This document shows positions 8,763-18,393 of a stretch of DNA of 64,000 nucleotides, piece by piece. The position numbers and the translations under genes are program-made. Below the pieces are notes generated by a model. The model was not told the origin of the DNA and ran no database searches. It saw nothing but the letters and a program-made list of their open reading frames with translations. Every line of letters begins with the position of its first letter. Positions within the stretch are counted from its first letter, which is position 1. This stretch comes from Marinomonas profundi (GTDB lineage Bacteria > Pseudomonadota > Gammaproteobacteria > Pseudomonadales > Marinomonadaceae), in NCBI RefSeq assembly GCF_020694005.1, contig NZ_CP073013.1, positions 2,366,578-2,430,577 on the forward strand, written 5' to 3'.

Positions 8763-9653
8763 TTGAAACAAGGTACTCATGTAAAGGCCGAGCTTATTCT
8801 GGTGTTGGTAACCATTTTGGCCGGATTTGGTTGGATATTTTCTAAGGAAGCCTTGGCAGGATTGCCACCGCTGTTTTTTATGGGGGTGCGTTTTATCATC
8901 GCGGGCTTTGTTTTGTTCTTAGCGGGGCAAAAGTATTTTAAAGGGCTGGATTGGCAAGACGTTAAGCAGGCGAGTTTAGTCGGTGTGGTCATGGGCATTA
9001 CCATGCTGTTTTGGGTGACGGGGTTAGATCAGGGTTCGAGCCTAGGGGTTGGGGCTTTTATTACTAGTCTTGGAGTGGTGTTGGTACCAGTGGTTGCGCG
9101 GTTTATGTTTGGTGCCCGGCCACCGTTAAGTATTTGGCTGGCCTTGCCTATTGCCGTTGTTGGGTTAGGTTTTTTAGCCTTGAATAATGGCTTGAGTTTT
9201 GAATTTGCGCATGTGTATTTTTTGGGAACGGCAGTGTGCATGGCGTTTCAGTTGAATTTATTGTCACGCTTTTCAATGCGCATGCATGCCTTGGTATTAA
9301 CCGCGATACAGTTGAGTATGGCGGGTTGTTTGCTGCTTTTCTTATCGCTGTTAACGGAAACCTTGCCTCATAGTATTAGCATTGAAGTCGCTGGGTGGCT
9401 TTTGGCTAGTACCTTGATCGCCACTAGTCTGCGGTTTTTATTGCAGACGTATGGCATGAGTTTAACGCCTGTCAGTCATGCCGCGGTGATTATGAATTTA
9501 GAGCCTGTTTGGACGGCTATTTTTGCCATTCTTTGGTTTAGTGAGTCTATGGGGTTGGGTCAAGTGGTTGGCTGTTTGTTGATTTTCATCGCTATGTTGG
9601 TGAGTCGCTGGCCACAAATAAAAGCGATTTTCAAACCTTCTCGCTCGTCTTAA
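8763..9653 (+). CDS. EamA/DMT-family transporter
   Basis: The 296-residue protein has about ten hydrophobic helices in two homologous halves of about 140 residues, the size and layout of drug/metabolite (EamA) exporters. Each half carries a recognisable EamA pattern: the first begins LVLVTILAGFGWIFSKEALAGLPPLFFMGVRF, and the second includes SLRFLLQTYGMSLTPVSHAAVIMNLEPVWTAIFAI. Substrate is not predictable; amino acids and their analogues are common. The TTG start at 8763 follows AAGGA (8751-8755) at good spacing; the two ATGs just upstream run directly into a stop in another frame. The gene converges on the TetR gene with only 30 bases between them. Confidence 0.83.
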   Translation: MKQGTHVKAELILVLVTILAGFGWIFSKEALAGLPPLFFMGVRFIIAGFVLFLAGQKYFKGLDWQDVKQASLVGVVMGITMLFWVTGLDQGSSLGVGAFITSLGVVLVPVVARFMFGARPPLSIWLALPIAVVGLGFLALNNGLSFEFAHVYFLGTAVCMAFQLNLLSRFSMRMHALVLTAIQLSMAGCLLLFLSLLTETLPHSISIEVAGWLLASTLIATSLRFLLQTYGMSLTPVSHAAVIMNLEPVWTAIFAILWFSESMGLGQVVGCLLIFIAMLVSRWPQIKAIFKPSRSS

Positions 9654-9683
9654 TCAAACGGTGATGACGACGAGGGTGTGGCG

Positions 9684-10259
9684 CTAGTAATCGGGCAAAA
9701 TAGCATCCAATGCTTGGCGATAAATCTGCTGCGTTTCTTGGTTGAAGGGGCGGGTTTGAAAATCCCAGCGCGCCAGCAAGCCTTCAGCGAGCGTCACCAG
9801 CATTTCAATGCGCGCAATGGCCTCATTTTTTGTTATGGTCGGATAGCGCGACTGTAAAATGCCGATTGCTCTGTCTTGTAAGCGATAATGTGACTCGATA
9901 TGGATTTTGGCAACAACAGGGTTGCGTGTGGCTTCGGCTTGAATTTCTGTGTGCATGATCCTCATGTTGTGAGTGTCTTGATTTTCTTCTGAAAAATGTC
10001 GTTCCAGCCAGTCTTTTTTGTCCAAAAAAGACGCCATAAACTGTAATCTTGTTTGGGTAAACTGCTCGACCAATGCGCAAATAATGTCGTCTTTGTGAGC
10101 AAAGTAACGGTATATTTGTCCCACACTTAAGCCTGCTGATTTAGCAATCTCACTCATGCTTGCCTTGTGGAAGCCTTTGATTAAGACGTGTTGTTCCATG
10201 GCATCAATAATGCATTGTTTTCGTTGAGCGCCATTATAGGGTAATTTACGAGTTCTCAT
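9684..10259 (-). CDS. TetR-family repressor of the adjacent RND pump
   Basis: The 191-residue protein has a TetR helix-turn-helix in residues 15-60 (MSEIAKSAGLSVGQIYRYFAHKDDI), followed by a variable all-helical ligand domain. It is divergent from the RND adaptor gene with a 93-base gap that contains a perfect 12-base dyad, GAATGATCATTC. Local repressors of AcrAB/MexAB-type pumps are usually arranged this way, so repression of the pump and of itself, relieved by a toxic compound, is a reasonable inference. The inducer is unknown. Confidence 0.85.
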   Translation of the reverse strand: MRTRKLPYNGAQRKQCIIDAMEQHVLIKGFHKASMSEIAKSAGLSVGQIYRYFAHKDDIICALVEQFTQTRLQFMASFLDKKDWLERHFSEENQDTHNMRIMHTEIQAEATRNPVVAKIHIESHYRLQDRAIGILQSRYPTITKNEAIARIEMLVTLAEGLLARWDFQTRPFNQETQQIYRQALDAILPDY

Positions 10260-10301
10260 TTATTTGCACGTTTTTTGATGTATTAGGTGTAGAGCTTAGA
10301 T

Positions 10302-10325
10302 TATAGTGTTAATGAATGATCATTC
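10302..10325 (+). promoter_or_regulatory. Probable TetR operator and -10 element of the RND operon
   Basis: GAATGATCATTC at 10314-10325 is a perfect palindrome, placed just downstream of a TATAGT -10-like hexamer (10302-10307) and 28 bases before the adaptor ATG. A bound TetR dimer here would cover the transcription start. The -35 is not clear. Confidence 0.5.
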
Positions 10326-10352
10326 TCAATATTTGTAAAGGACGTTTCCTCA

Positions 10353-11543
10353 ATGTTGTCTAAATTTAAATATGTTCCAAGTGTGTTGCTGGTTGTGTTG
10401 CTGGCAGGGTGCCAAGAGGCGGGCTCCAAGTCTGCTGAAGCGCCTGCTGCACCCAAAACTCAAGTGGGTATTGTAACTATTGAGCCTGAAAAAGTCGATT
10501 TGATTACCGAGCTTCCGGGGCGCACAACGTCAAGTTTAGTCGCAGAAATTCGTCCTCAAGTTGGCGGTATAGTAAGAATGCGCTTTTTTGAAGAAGGGCA
10601 GGACGTCAAAAAGGGAGACCTACTTTATGAATTGGATGACTCGACTTATGTTTCTTCCTATAAGCAGGCACAAGCCGATTTGGAATCAACTAACGCCAGT
10701 TTAAAATCTGCGCAATTAAAATATGAGCGCTACACCCAGTTACGCAAACAGAATAATGTTTCACAGCAAGATCTTGATGACGCACAAGTGGCGTATTTAG
10801 AAGCAAGAGCCAGACAAAAAGGCTCTGAGGCGGCATTAGAAAGCGCCAAGATCAATTTAGATTACACCAAAATCAAATCCCCAATTGATGGCCGTATCGG
10901 CATTTCACAAGTTACCGTCGGTGCCTTGGTAACCGGCAGCCAAGCGACGGTGATGACGACGGTGCGGTCACTTGATCCCATCTTTGTTGATTTGGCACAA
11001 ACCAGTTTAGATCAGCTTAAACAACGCACTTTTTTGGCCTTGGAGGATGTTGATAAAGGCTCTAATAAAGTCGCTTTAATATTGGAAGATGGCAGCAAAT
11101 ATCAAGACGAAGGCACCTTGAAAGCCCGTGAGGTAAGTGTGAATGAGTCGACTGGCAGTGTCACGCTTCGAGCAGAATTTCCTAATCCGGATAACTTGTT
11201 GCTTCCTGGTATGTTTGTGCGTGGTTTGATTCATGAGTTAACACACAATGCTGCACTTCTGGTGCCACAACAGGGTGTGTCGCGAGATGTTAAAGGCAAC
11301 CCAATCGCGTATGTTGTTAATGCAGATAATGTGGTGGAAAGCCGAATTCTAACGGTTGAGCGCGCTGTTGATAACCAGTGGTTGGTCACGGACGGTATTA
11401 AAATGGGTGATAAAGTTGTGGTAGAAGGTTCTTCGAAAGTGAGAGCGGGAAGTGAAGTGACCACTGTCAATATGAAGCGTGATGATAAAACGGGCGCCAT
11501 CGTTGCCGATGCAGCTAGTGACTCTTTGGCCCAAGGAAATTAA
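10353..11543 (+). CDS. RND efflux periplasmic adaptor lipoprotein (AcrA/MexA type)
   Basis: The 396-residue protein opens with a lipoprotein signal (hydrophobic stretch then LLAGC, Cys about residue 20), so it is lipid-anchored to the inner membrane facing the periplasm. It then shows the membrane-fusion-protein order: a lipoyl half (EIRPQVGGIVRMRFFEEGQDVKKGDLLYELDD), an alpha-helical hairpin (residues about 105-165), the second lipoyl half (LDYTKIKSPIDGRIGISQVTVGALV) and the beta-barrel/proximal domain. It links the RND pump to an outer-membrane channel of the TolC type. Only three bases separate it from the pump gene. No outer-membrane factor gene follows, so a channel coded elsewhere must be shared. 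Confidence 0.92.
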   Translation: MLSKFKYVPSVLLVVLLAGCQEAGSKSAEAPAAPKTQVGIVTIEPEKVDLITELPGRTTSSLVAEIRPQVGGIVRMRFFEEGQDVKKGDLLYELDDSTYVSSYKQAQADLESTNASLKSAQLKYERYTQLRKQNNVSQQDLDDAQVAYLEARARQKGSEAALESAKINLDYTKIKSPIDGRIGISQVTVGALVTGSQATVMTTVRSLDPIFVDLAQTSLDQLKQRTFLALEDVDKGSNKVALILEDGSKYQDEGTLKAREVSVNESTGSVTLRAEFPNPDNLLLPGMFVRGLIHELTHNAALLVPQQGVSRDVKGNPIAYVVNADNVVESRILTVERAVDNQWLVTDGIKMGDKVVVEGSSKVRAGSEVTTVNMKRDDKTGAIVADAASDSLAQGN

Positions 11544-11546
11544 TCT

Positions 11547-14500
11547 ATGTTTGCGCAATTTTTTATTAATCGACCGGTCTTTGCATGGGTTATTTCCATT
11601 GCCATTATGCTGGCAGGTCTTGCTTCTATCATGGCTTTGCCAATCTCTCAGTATCCAAACGTAGCACCACCGACCATTAGTATTTCGGCCACCTATTCAG
11701 GGGCGTCTGCAGAAACGGTTGAAAACAGTGTGACGCAAATATTGGAACAGCAGCTGACAGGGCTTGATGGTTTGTTGTATTTCTCGTCTTCGAGTAGTTC
11801 GACCGGTCGTACCAGTATTAATGTGACCTTTGAGCAAGGCACGGATGCGGACATTGCTCAGGTTCAAGTGCAGAACAAGATTCAGCAAATAACCTCTAAT
11901 TTACCGACCTCAGTACAGCAAAATGGTGTGATGGTTAGGAAATCAAACTCTGATTTCTTAATGGTCGCGGCGGTTTATGACGAAACAGATAAAGATACTG
12001 CGAATGATATTTCTGACTTTTTAGTGTCGAGTATTCAAGACCCTGTTTCTCGTGTCGAGGGTGTCGGTAGTATTCAGGTATTTGGTGCTGAGTATGCGAT
12101 GCGAATCTGGTTGGATCCGCTGAAATTAGCCTCTTATAAATTGATGCCTTCGGATATTTCCAGTGCCATCAAGGCGCAGAATACTCAGGTCGCTGCGGGC
12201 AGTTTAGGCGCTTATCCGGTTGTGCCAGGACAAGAGCTTAATGTCACGGTGACAGCGCAATCTAAACTGCAAACAGCGGAAGAGTTTCGCAATATTATTC
12301 TGGCTTACGATGATAGCGGTGCGACGGTTCGGCTAAGTGATGTAGCCAAAGTGGAGCTAGGCAGTGAATCTTATGGCTATATTCCACGTTTAAATGGTCA
12401 CCCTGCTTCTGGGATGGCAATAATGCTGGCGCCTGGTGCGAATGCATTGTCGACCTCTGAGGCGGTTAAAGGCGTATTAAATGGTTTGTCTGGTAGCTTA
12501 CCAGATGGTTATAAACTTTCGTTTCCTGTTGATAACACCAGCTTTATTCGGATCTCAATCGAAGAAGTGGTGAAAACGCTGTTTGAAGCCATCGCCTTAG
12601 TTATTATCGTGATGTTTATCTTCTTACAGAACTGGCGTGCGACGTTAATTCCTGCCATTGCCGTACCTGTGGTGTTATTGGGTACATTTGGTATTTTGGA
12701 GTTGTTTGGTTATTCGATCAATACGCTGACTATGTTTGGGGTTGTGCTGTCGATTGGTTTGCTGGTAGACGATGCGATTGTGGTGGTCGAAAACGTAGAG
12801 CGCGTCATGGCGGAAGAAAAATTGTCGCCGAAGGAAGCGACGATCAAATCGATGAAAGAAATTACCAGTGCCTTGATTGGTATTGCGGTCGTTTTGTCGG
12901 CGGTGTTTTTGCCCATGGCCTTCTTCAGTGGTTCTACCGGGGTTATTTACCGTCAGTTTTCTATTACTATCGTGGCGGCAATGAGTTTGTCTGTGTTGGT
13001 CGCATTAACGTTAACCCCTGCTTTGTGTGCCACTTTCTTGAAGGCAAACCATGAAACCAGCCAAAAAGGTTTGGGAGGCTGGTTTAACCGCAATTTTGAT
13101 CGCGCAACGAACAAATACTTTGGCGGTATCAGTCGACTGATTAAAAAGCCAGTGCGTTGGATGCTTGTTTACGGTGCGATTGTGGCAGGTTTGGGCGGTT
13201 TGATGATGAACTTACCGTCAGGCTTCTTGCCCACAGAGGATCAAGGGCGAGTGATGGTGATGGTGTCTTTGCCGGAAGGGGCTTCGATGTCTCGTACCGA
13301 TAAAGTCATGCGAGAAGTCGAGCGTTATTTCCTCGAACAAGAAAAAAGCAATGTTGATGCTATTTTTACTATTTCTGGCTTTAACTTTATGGGCAGCGGA
13401 CAAAATGCCGGTATGGCGTTTGTTGCGCTAAAAGAGTGGGATCAACGTGAAGGGCCTGCGAACAGCGCCAGTGCCATTGTCGGCCGTTCATATGGGGCTT
13501 TTGCTGGATTGCGTGATGCTCAGATCTTTTCATTGATTCCGCCGTCTATTCAAGGTTTGGGACAAAGCAGCGGCTTTACTTTCCAGTTACAGGCAACGGG
13601 TAACACCGACCGAGCGACGTTATTGGAAATGCGTGATGCCTTATTGGCCAATGCCAACGCTAGCCCATTGTTGACCGGGGTGCGTCTTGGTTCTGATTCT
13701 GAAGCGCCGCAGTTGCATATTGATATTGACCAAGAAAAAGCGTCGGCGCTCGGTTTGTCTCAGGCGGACATTGGTGCCACTTTAAGCAGTGCTTGGGCGG
13801 GTTCTTACGTCAACGATTTTGTCGATCGTGGTCGAGTGAAAACGGTATACATGCAAGGTGAGGCGCAATATCGCTCTTCTCCGCAAGACTTACAGCATTG
13901 GTATGTGCGTGGTAACGATAATACCATGACACCTTTTTCGGCTTTTGCTGAGAGTGAATGGACGTATGGGCCAAAGAGTTTGTCACGATTTAATGGCTTG
14001 GCGTCTTACGAAATTCAAGGCGCGGGTGCGGATGGCGTGAGTTCTGGTGAGGCAATGGATGAGCTACAAGGTATTTCCAATGAGCTACCCAGTGGCGTAA
14101 CAGGGGCATGGAGCGGCTTGTCTTATCAGGAACGCTTGTCCAGTGGGCAAACTCAATTGTTATACGCTATTTCCATTCTTGTGGTGTTTTTGTGTCTTGC
14201 GGCCTTGTATGAAAGCTGGACGGTGCCATTTTCGGTGATTTTGGTGATACCGCTTGGGGTCATTGGTTCCGCTGCTGCAGCGCATCTACGTGGTTTAGAA
14301 AACGATGTCTACTTCCAAGTCGCTTTGTTAACCACGATTGGTTTGTCGTCGAAAAACGCCATTTTGATTATCGAGTTTGCGGAAGCGGCTTACCGTCGAG
14401 GGCTTAACGTGTGGGATGCCGCCGCCCAAGCAGCACGCTTACGTTTACGTCCGATTATCATGACCTCTATGGCGTTCATGGTGGGTACACTGCCGTTGGC

Positions 14501-14675
14501 ATTGTCTTCTGGTGCGGGCGCCAACAGCCGAATCTCGATTGGTTCCGGGATTGTAGGGGGCACATTGACCGCAACGGTACTGGCAATTTTCTTCGTGCCA
14601 TTGTTCTTTGTGATTGTGCGCCGCATTTTCCCTAAACGCCCTGATGGGTTAGTTGAGCCCCACAATATCGATTGA
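11547..14675 (+). CDS. RND multidrug efflux pump, inner-membrane transporter (AcrB/MexB type)
   Basis: The 1042-residue protein has the standard length and topology of hydrophobe/amphiphile RND pumps: FFINRPVFAWVISIAIMLAG at the N terminus, two large periplasmic loops and twelve helices. The proton-relay residues are visible: the double Asp in GLLVDDAIVVVENVERVM (about residues 405-420) and the Lys of GLSSKNAILIIEFAE in helix 10. It uses the proton gradient to export drugs, detergents or similar compounds through the adaptor coded just upstream and an outer-membrane channel. Sequence does not define the substrates. A strong bidirectional terminator follows. Confidence 0.94.
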   Translation: MFAQFFINRPVFAWVISIAIMLAGLASIMALPISQYPNVAPPTISISATYSGASAETVENSVTQILEQQLTGLDGLLYFSSSSSSTGRTSINVTFEQGTDADIAQVQVQNKIQQITSNLPTSVQQNGVMVRKSNSDFLMVAAVYDETDKDTANDISDFLVSSIQDPVSRVEGVGSIQVFGAEYAMRIWLDPLKLASYKLMPSDISSAIKAQNTQVAAGSLGAYPVVPGQELNVTVTAQSKLQTAEEFRNIILAYDDSGATVRLSDVAKVELGSESYGYIPRLNGHPASGMAIMLAPGANALSTSEAVKGVLNGLSGSLPDGYKLSFPVDNTSFIRISIEEVVKTLFEAIALVIIVMFIFLQNWRATLIPAIAVPVVLLGTFGILELFGYSINTLTMFGVVLSIGLLVDDAIVVVENVERVMAEEKLSPKEATIKSMKEITSALIGIAVVLSAVFLPMAFFSGSTGVIYRQFSITIVAAMSLSVLVALTLTPALCATFLKANHETSQKGLGGWFNRNFDRATNKYFGGISRLIKKPVRWMLVYGAIVAGLGGLMMNLPSGFLPTEDQGRVMVMVSLPEGASMSRTDKVMREVERYFLEQEKSNVDAIFTISGFNFMGSGQNAGMAFVALKEWDQREGPANSASAIVGRSYGAFAGLRDAQIFSLIPPSIQGLGQSSGFTFQLQATGNTDRATLLEMRDALLANANASPLLTGVRLGSDSEAPQLHIDIDQEKASALGLSQADIGATLSSAWAGSYVNDFVDRGRVKTVYMQGEAQYRSSPQDLQHWYVRGNDNTMTPFSAFAESEWTYGPKSLSRFNGLASYEIQGAGADGVSSGEAMDELQGISNELPSGVTGAWSGLSYQERLSSGQTQLLYAISILVVFLCLAALYESWTVPFSVILVIPLGVIGSAAAAHLRGLENDVYFQVALLTTIGLSSKNAILIIEFAEAAYRRGLNVWDAAAQAARLRLRPIIMTSMAFMVGTLPLALSSGAGANSRISIGSGIVGGTLTATVLAIFFVPLFFVIVRRIFPKRPDGLVEPHNID

Positions 14676-14694
14676 TGTTCTAAAAAACGCAGAC

Positions 14695-14726
14695 AAAAAA
14701 AGGAGCCCAAAGCGGGCTCCTTTTTT
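14695..14726. terminator. Bidirectional terminator between the RND and phn operons
   Basis: GGAGCCC (14702-14708) and GGGCTCC (14714-14720) form a 7-bp stem with a five-base loop, flanked by A-run and T-run on each side, so it works for both converging operons. Confidence 0.92.
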
Positions 14727-14746
14727 ATTGTCTAAATTACAATGAT

Positions 14747-15544
14747 TTAAATAAGTCGTTTACGGACATTCACCACTAGAATTTCGGCGAGAATCACAAT
14801 AACGAAAATAGCCAAAAGGGACACGGCCACTCGATCCCATTGAAATAAGTTCATCGAGTCATCCAACACTACACCAATGCCGCCAGCACCGACTAAACCA
14901 AGCACGGCGGATTCTCGGACATTAATGTCCCAGCGAAAAAGTACAATGCTAAAAAAGGCCGGTAATACTTGTGGCCAGTAACCTTTTAATAAAATCGATA
15001 GCCAAGACGCTCCCGTGGCTTTTAGGGCTTCAATTGATCCCATATTCACTTCTTCTAGTGCTTCTCCCAAAAGCTTGCCAACAAAGCCAATCGAACGAAA
15101 GGCGATTGCCAGCACGCCAGCGATAACACCCGGACCAAAAATGGAGACAAAAAGCAGCGCCCAAACCAAAGAGTTGACTGAACGAGAAGACACTAGGAAA
15201 AACCGTGAAATCCAATGACACCACACTGAGCTGACAATATTACTGGCATTCATCAGCGCCAAAGGAATAGCAAAAATCAAGGTGATTAATGTTCCCAATG
15301 TGGCGATGTTGAGCGTTTCAACCATGGCGTCATGGACAGCGGTTGGGTAGTAGGCAAAATCCATTGGCCACATGCGAGAAAACATATCGGCCATTTGTTC
15401 TGGCGCATCCAGTAGGAATTCGGGAATGACCTCAACCGATTGAATCGACTGAACAAAGGCCATAACAATAACCAGATAAACGGCATAACGAGATAGCTTC
15501 TGTTTTAAGGTAAAGCGTTGCCAGTGGTGATCTATTGTGTTCAT
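14747..15544 (-). CDS. phnE: Phosphonate-type ABC transporter permease (second PhnE)
   Basis: The 265-residue protein has about six hydrophobic segments and the BPD_transp_1 fold, with the PhnE-type coupling motif LGEALEEVNMGSIEALKATGASWLSILLKGYWPQVLP, followed by RESAVLGLVGAGGIGVVLDDSMNLFQWDRVAV, which is strongly characteristic. It is the last gene of phnD-C-E-E and follows the first permease by 15 bases. The two permeases would pair as a heterodimer with two copies of the ATPase. Confidence 0.88.
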   Translation of the reverse strand: MNTIDHHWQRFTLKQKLSRYAVYLVIVMAFVQSIQSVEVIPEFLLDAPEQMADMFSRMWPMDFAYYPTAVHDAMVETLNIATLGTLITLIFAIPLALMNASNIVSSVWCHWISRFFLVSSRSVNSLVWALLFVSIFGPGVIAGVLAIAFRSIGFVGKLLGEALEEVNMGSIEALKATGASWLSILLKGYWPQVLPAFFSIVLFRWDINVRESAVLGLVGAGGIGVVLDDSMNLFQWDRVAVSLLAIFVIVILAEILVVNVRKRLI

Positions 15545-15559
15545 AAAGTAGGCTCCAAA

Positions 15560-16369
15560 CTAGCGAAAAATACGGCGGACAATGTTGGACAGAAACTCGC
15601 CAAACATGATCAGTGCGATAATGACGATTAAAATAGCCGCAACAAAGTCATAATCAAAACGTTGGAAAGCAGAAAATAGCGTGCCGCCCAAACCCCCCGC
15701 ACCGACTATGCCGACCATGGTTGAATTGCGTAAATTCGAGTCGAGTTGATAGGTTGAAAAGCCGATAAAACGGGCAAAGACTTGTGGCATGACGGAAAAC
15801 AGAATGATGCTGGTAAAGCCTGCGCCCGTTGCTCGAATGGCTTCCACTTGTTTGAGAGAAATCTCTTCAATCGCTTCGGCAAAGAGCTTAGCGATAAAGC
15901 CTATTGACGCTACGATGAGGGTGAGAATGCCCGCCAACGCGCCAAAACCGACGCTTTTGACGAACAAAATAGCAATGATGACGGGATGAAAAGTACGACA
16001 CAAGGCGATCAACGTACGTACTGGTGTACTAACCCAGCCCGGCATCAAATTACGGGCGGCAAATAAACCTAAAAATAGAGAAATGAAAATCCCGCAAATG
16101 CTGGAAATCACGGCAATCTCTAGGCTTTCTATGAGGCCGCTTAACAACAAAGACCAGCGGCTAAAGTTGGGTGGCACCATTCGAGCTAATAGATCACTGG
16201 CGTGTCCTAAACCGCTGTGAATGCGCCCCCAGCTCAGATCCATGGCATCAAAGGAATACACCACATAACAGACGACAAGCAGCCAAAGTGCGCTGACAAA
16301 CCAGTTATGTTTGAATGGGTTTTCTCTGTCTTTAGTGGAATGTAAGCGAGTAGAATTTAAGCCAGCCAT
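15560..16369 (-). CDS. phnE: Phosphonate-type ABC transporter permease (first PhnE)
   Basis: The 269-residue membrane protein carries the same landmarks as its neighbour: [40 protein letters not shown] (EAA-type loop touching the ATPase) and [34 protein letters not shown]. Its N-terminal 30 residues are polar, then the first helix starts. The ATG lies inside the end of the phnC gene (13-base overlap), pointing to coupled translation. The substrate could be a phosphonate, phosphite, hypophosphite or another small anion. Confidence 0.88.
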   Translation of the reverse strand: MAGLNSTRLHSTKDRENPFKHNWFVSALWLLVVCYVVYSFDAMDLSWGRIHSGLGHASDLLARMVPPNFSRWSLLLSGLIESLEIAVISSICGIFISLFLGLFAARNLMPGWVSTPVRTLIALCRTFHPVIIAILFVKSVGFGALAGILTLIVASIGFIAKLFAEAIEEISLKQVEAIRATGAGFTSIILFSVMPQVFARFIGFSTYQLDSNLRNSTMVGIVGAGGLGGTLFSAFQRFDYDFVAAILIVIIALIMFGEFLSNIVRRIFR

Positions 16370-17142
16370 GATTCACCTCCGTATATTTGTTTGAGATGTT
16401 CGTCAGTGATGCCTTCTGGTGGGCCGTCGTAGACGACAACGCCGTCACTCATGCCGATCATACGTTTCGCAAAACGACTGGCGAGTTTTACGTCGTGAAT
16501 ATTAACCAGCGCAGGGATGTTTTTTTCTTGTGAAAAACGCTCTAAAAGCTCCATGATTTCGACCGCGGTTTTTGGGTCAAGAGAGGAGGTCGGTTCATCA
16601 GCCAACAGGATTTTAGGGTTTTGCATCACTGCTCTGGCAATACCAACGCGTTGCCGTTGACCGCCAGACAAACTGTCAGCACGCTTGCTAGCATGTTCCG
16701 TCAAGCCAACGGCATCGAGTAATTCAAAAGCGGTGTTAATGTCTTGTTGACTGAATTTTCGTCGCCATGCTTGCCAGGCTGACATATAGCCAAGGCGTCC
16801 AGTGAGTACGTTTTCAATCACAGTGAGGCGTTCGACAAGATTATACTCTTGGAACACCATGCCGACTTGGCGGCGCAGTTTACGCAGTTGCGCGCCTTTG
16901 GCTAAACACAGGTCTGCATTATCAAATAAAATTTGCCCTTCTGTTGGGTCAATTAAACGGTTGATACAGCGTAATAGGGTGCTTTTCCCTGTGCCAGAAG
17001 GGCCGATGATGGCCACAATGCCAGGTTCTGTGATGTGAATGTCTATGCCTTTTAGAATAGGGTTTCCTGCGGTGTATTCCTTTTTTAAGTTGCGAATTTC
17101 GAGAAAATTTGACGGTTGCGCTGTGGTTTGAGTGACAGACAT
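16357..17142 (-). CDS. phnC: Phosphonate-type ABC transporter ATP-binding protein
   Basis: The 261-residue ATPase has Walker [14 protein letters not shown] (near residue 47), the Q-loop [16 protein letters not shown], signature [15 protein letters not shown] (near 160), Walker [14 protein letters not shown] and the H-loop VNIHDVKLA. The wording of the Q-loop and of [15 protein letters not shown] is typical of PhnC. It powers import together with the two PhnE permeases. It follows phnD after a 105-base gap that contains a perfect 11-bp hairpin. Confidence 0.92.
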   Translation of the reverse strand: MSVTQTTAQPSNFLEIRNLKKEYTAGNPILKGIDIHITEPGIVAIIGPSGTGKSTLLRCINRLIDPTEGQILFDNADLCLAKGAQLRKLRRQVGMVFQEYNLVERLTVIENVLTGRLGYMSAWQAWRRKFSQQDINTAFELLDAVGLTEHASKRADSLSGGQRQRVGIARAVMQNPKILLADEPTSSLDPKTAVEIMELLERFSQEKNIPALVNIHDVKLASRFAKRMIGMSDGVVVYDGPPEGITDEHLKQIYGGESWLA

Positions 17143-17168
17143 GATGTTTTCCTACAGGCGAATAGGTC

Positions 17169-17194
17169 TAACAGCCAGATTATTCTGGCTGTTA
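17169..17194 (-). other. Intercistronic hairpin between phnD and phnC
   Basis: TAACAGCCAGA (17169-17179) and TCTGGCTGTTA (17184-17194) are perfect 11-base inverted arms around four bases. On the transcribed (minus) strand the hairpin is not followed by a T-run; the T-run lies on the other side. It therefore looks like an mRNA 3'-end stabiliser that raises binding-protein expression over the permease genes, rather than a full terminator. Confidence 0.65.
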
Positions 17195-17247
17195 GTGTTT
17201 TTTTAAATGAGTCTTTTAAGATGAACTAAACGATTAAAATGTGCCGC

Positions 17248-18291
17248 TTATTGAGCTTTACTGGCGGCTTCTTTTTTGCGTTTATCTGCGGCGGCTTTTG
17301 CAGCATCGGCTTCGGCGAGCTGTTTAAGGCCTGTTTTTGTGTAAGCGGTGCCAGAAGCATGGGCGATATCGCGGATAACTTGCCAATCTTCTTTGTAGGT
17401 AATGGGGAAGAAACGATCAGCGCCACCAAAGGTTTTTTGCATGTCGGCTGGGAAGCGGAAGGTGAAAAAGGCGTGTTTAATTTTCTCCACCAACTCTGGG
17501 TTTAGATCATAAGCATAGCCAAATGACGATGTTGGGAAGCGAGGGCTAGTGTAGATAATACGGAAATCCTCTTTATCGACGCGTTTAGCATCAACCATAC
17601 GTTTTAGAACGTCTGAAGCAACCGGAGCGGCATCGTAATCTCCTGATAGAACGCCCATCACTGACTGATCGTGCTTGCCTGAGTATTTCACTTCATAGTC
17701 TTTGTCCGGCGTGAGTCCTAATGCGGGGAAAATAGCCCGTGGCGCTAGGTTTCCTGAGTTTGACGACGCCGATGTGTGGGCCACGACTTTACCTTTTAGG
17801 TCCGTCATTTTCATGATGTTGCTGTCTTTTCGGACGATGGTGACTAAGTTGTAGCCTTGAAACGCTTCTTCTGTGCCTTTTACGGCAATAGGAACCAAGC
17901 CACCTAGATTAACGGCGTAGCCTGTTGGACCTGTGGAGAAACCAGCAATGTGCAATCGACCTGAACGCAGCGCTTCGACTTCAGCCGCATTGGAGTGAAC
18001 TGTGTAATAGACGACTTTTTTACCGGTGACGTCACTCAGGTATTTCTGAAAATCACTGAAGGCATCTTTATACACGGCTGGGTCTTCTACTGGTGTATAA
18101 GTAAAGACCAGTGTGCTGGGATCACTCCATTGACTTGAATCTTTTGGCAGATCGGCGACTAGGTCGTAGTTTTCGTCACAGAACTTATCGTCCAATACGC
18201 CACGGTAGCGACAATCATCCGCTAAAGCAGCATTGCTACCTATCAGTAATGAACCAGAGAGCACTAAACCAGTCAGTAATTTAATAGACAT
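17248..18291 (-). CDS. phnD: Phosphonate-type ABC transporter substrate-binding protein
   Basis: From the ATG at 18291 the product has 347 residues: a signal peptide (MSIKLLTGLVLSGSLLIGSNAALA) cleaved before DDCRYRG, then a PhnD-type binding protein (VEDPAVYKDAFSDFQKYLSDVTGKKVVYYTV, AEVEALRSGRLHIAGFSTGPTGYA, DLKGKVVAHTSASSNSGNLAPRAIF). Two cysteines near the mature N terminus (DDC and KFC) could form a disulphide. The C terminus is an unusual Ala/Lys-rich tail (AAKAAADKRKK). The internal ATG is chosen over one at 18429 because it starts the signal peptide and GAGG lies just upstream. It delivers a phosphonate or related anion to PhnE/PhnC. No phosphonate-breakdown genes are nearby, so the ligand is not fixed. 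It is controlled by a sigma-54 promoter at 18394-18409. Confidence 0.85.
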   Translation of the reverse strand: MSIKLLTGLVLSGSLLIGSNAALADDCRYRGVLDDKFCDENYDLVADLPKDSSQWSDPSTLVFTYTPVEDPAVYKDAFSDFQKYLSDVTGKKVVYYTVHSNAAEVEALRSGRLHIAGFSTGPTGYAVNLGGLVPIAVKGTEEAFQGYNLVTIVRKDSNIMKMTDLKGKVVAHTSASSNSGNLAPRAIFPALGLTPDKDYEVKYSGKHDQSVMGVLSGDYDAAPVASDVLKRMVDAKRVDKEDFRIIYTSPRFPTSSFGYAYDLNPELVEKIKHAFFTFRFPADMQKTFGGADRFFPITYKEDWQVIRDIAHASGTAYTKTGLKQLAEADAAKAAADKRKKEAASKAQ

Positions 18292-18393
18292 TATTGTTTT
18301 CCTCGAGATGTATTTTTTATTGTTATCACCGGTCGGGAGGTTCCGTTGTCGGAGATGAGTCATCCTGCCAGTTAGTAGGATTGACTTAGATAA

